From assembly GCF_051014445.1 (NCBI RefSeq), contig NC_135136.1, forward strand, positions 41,922,001-41,986,000: a stretch of DNA of 64,000 nucleotides, written 5' to 3'. Below the pieces are notes generated by a model, which was given only the letters and a program-made list of their open reading frames with translations, was not told where the DNA came from and did no database searches. This DNA comes from Colletes latitarsis (lineage: Eukaryota > Arthropoda > Insecta > Hymenoptera > Colletidae). The position numbers were made by a program, and so were the translations under genes. Shown piece after piece: positions 62,151 through 64,000 of the stretch (position 1 is its first letter; each line of letters starts with the position of its first letter).

Positions 62151-64000
62151 TTAAATTTGGTATGTCTTTTCCAATTCTTTTATTTTGTCTTCCAATTCTC
62201 TTATTCGTCTGCATCGTGAACGGCATATATCTTTCATTAATGCCTTTTCTTTTTCCAATTTCATTACTTTTGCATGGTCCTACGATAATATTGTTGTAAT
62301 TAATATTAATGAAGATCAGTGTATATTTTGTATTTTTTCTTACATTAACTACTCCGTTAGTGGTACTGGAATGTAGCGCAGAATTATTATGTATCGTTTG
62401 GCAAGCTTGATCTCTTCTATTTATCCGCCATTTCCTACAAGTATCGCATTCCCATGCGTTAATATCATACATAGCCCTTTTAAGTTTCCCAATCTCAGAA
62501 CGAAGTTCTGCATTCTATAAAAAAAAAATTACGTATACAATCAATTGTATTCGATAGGAGGTAAAAGATATTTTTATTATACGTACTTTTTGTCGGAACG
62601 AGAGCAGAAGTTCTTCTAGCTCTTTACATTTTTGTTGGTAAGGAAAGTTTTCGCTTTGGATTTGAATCTCCAATGTTTCAATTTGCCCATTTTTCGTCAC
62701 CAATTCTAATTCTAATTCTTGAATCCTTTTCCTGAATATTTGGTAGATTTCTTCGTTTTCATTGATGTCTGTCTCGAGCATCACATTTTCTATTTGTCTC
62801 TTTTGGTTAAATACTTCAGTTCTACTGTGCCTTCTTCTACTCATTTCAAAAGATGGGCTAGCAGATCTAGAACCACTACTGTTGCTTTTTGACTCCAGTT
62901 TGATCTCGTATTCGTTCAGTTTCGTTTGTAATTCTAAATTCTCTTTCCTCAATGCAAGACAAATTTTGTCATTGTGCAATTTTATATCTTCTAATTGCTT
63001 CATGTCAATCTGTGGTCTTGCCATAAATGTTTCAAGTTCATCCTGAAGTTTTTTGTTTTCCTTTTTGAGAATTTGTAGTTTTTCCTCCAATTCGTTTACC
63101 AATTTATTTTCTATTTGATGAACATACAACTTCTCCTTTAGGTTTGTGATTTCTAGATCGCGCTCACGTATAATTGCCATATGGTCTTCTAATTGTTTAT
63201 CAAGTTCTTTGTTTTTGATAACTAAAACCTTTATCCGATCGACATAATCTATAATCTCTTTGTCTCTTTGATTTATTAACAATTTGTTGCCTTCTAATTC
63301 TAGAGCAAGTTTATTTTTCTCTTGAACAAGAGCATCGTATATACTATCTTCGTTAGATAAACATGTAATACTTTGTCTGGATTTATACGACGATAATGTT
63401 TTTTTTATCTCAGCATTTTCTTGAGACAACGTTTCGTATTGCCCCTTCAAATTAACTAATTCTTTAAAAATTTTATTTTTATTATCCTGAAGTTCAATTA
63501 TACGATTACTGACTCCTTCTAAATTATTTTGCAACCTTTTGTTTTGATCTCTTAAATCATCCATCTCTGCTTCTGCTTTCATTTTACTCGTACTATTTCT
63601 AATCCTTTTCTCCAACTTTGCATTCACACATTGCAACTCTTCATATTTTTCTTTTAGACCATCTAGTTCCTCTACCAATGCTATGTTTTTATTATTTAAT
63701 TCGTGCAACTGCTTATTCAATTCAACATTTTGTATTTCCTCAGAATTCAATTTATCTTTAATTATTTCGATCTGTTTCTCACTTTCCATTTTCAATTCTT
63801 GTATATCTTCCTTGTATCGATTTATATTTGTTTTCCATTCCTTAACTTGGTCCTTCAACACCTCATAATCTGGCATGATAGTTTCATATTTGGCTTTATA
63901 TTCCGAGAGCATATCACACTTGCTTTTCAGAAGTGCTGTGATTTTTTCAATTCGTGTTGCTTTTTGTTCCGATTCACGGTTCACTTCGTTGTAAGCTTCC
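62151..64000 (-). CDS. Long coiled-coil protein, C-terminal part (partial at window edge)
   Basis: Three exons on the minus strand: 64000-62587 (open through the window edge), 62514-62344 and 62279-62151. The junctions are clean GT-AG in phase 0, and about 570 residues are visible. The large exon is almost wholly Glu/Lys/Leu/Asn-rich coiled coil (for example IEKITALLKSKCDMLSEYKA). It is broken once by a Ser-rich hinge (SNSSGSRSASPSFEMSRRRH). The last two exons carry more heptads, a CxxC-containing WECDTCRKWRINRRDQACQT, and a basic CRSRCRRIRELEDKIKELEK end. There is no GRIP, CAAX or membrane segment at the C-terminus. It could be the tail of a kinesin of the CENP-E/CENP-meta type or another spindle, centrosome or Golgi coiled-coil protein, but coiled-coil composition is not diagnostic and I do not assign it. 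The upstream part lies outside the window. Confidence 0.85.

Noticed and set aside
62041..62472. 143-codon minus frame at the end of the coiled-coil gene
   Set aside because: It reads through the intron 62343-62280. The spliced version keeps coiled-coil sequence and ends at 62151.

Overview
The window looks like nuclear DNA of an insect, most likely a hymenopteran. This is inferred from spliced metazoan genes with GT-AG introns, abundant CpG/TCGA-rich intergenic DNA and AT-rich intron and intergenic blocks. Fragments of insect-type DNA transposons (hAT-like, piggyBac-like, MITEs) support it. There are no bacterial or phage features.

The well-supported genes all lie in the right half. (1) eIF5B, the ribosomal-subunit-joining GTPase, is on the minus strand from 57014 to 31946. 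I could trace 15 coding exons with compatible phases, giving 1042 residues. The first ten exons are packed into 4 kb, while the last five are spread over 13 kb between very large introns. (2) RpL27A (uL15) is on the plus strand from 57974 to 59160 in five coding exons, 147 residues. It is divergent from eIF5B across about 1 kb, and an extra intron probably lies in its 3' UTR. (3) SF3A2, a U2 snRNP splicing factor, is on the minus strand from 60617 to 59717 in two exons, 274 residues, convergent with RpL27A. (4) The 3' end of a long coiled-coil protein gene is on the minus strand from 64000 to 62151 and runs off the window edge. The RpL27A-eIF5B-SF3A2 cluster is a housekeeping block for translation and splicing.

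The left half (1-31.6 kb) holds no gene I can identify. It has one plausible coding exon, proline/serine/threonine-rich on the minus strand at about 12245-11939. Upstream of it on the same strand is a GC-rich stretch with two CTG/CAG tracts, as expected for the 5' region of a long-intron gene. The rest is CpG-rich and AT-rich non-coding DNA with transposon remnants. The clearest is a ~1.0 kb element at 23570-24593 with ~93-bp terminal inverted repeats and three ~143-bp internal repeats. A ~200-bp MITE lies at 29331-29530, and several hAT-like ends are present.

The most interesting signals are two probable box C/D snoRNAs inside RpL27A introns. One of them would explain the 3' UTR intron, and the other has a guide that appears complementary to a conserved 28S rRNA stretch. 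Others are a 14-bp perfect hairpin stem at 17725-17800, an isolated 23-bp perfect inverted repeat 0.6 kb apart inside an eIF5B intron, and the internally repeated long-TIR element.
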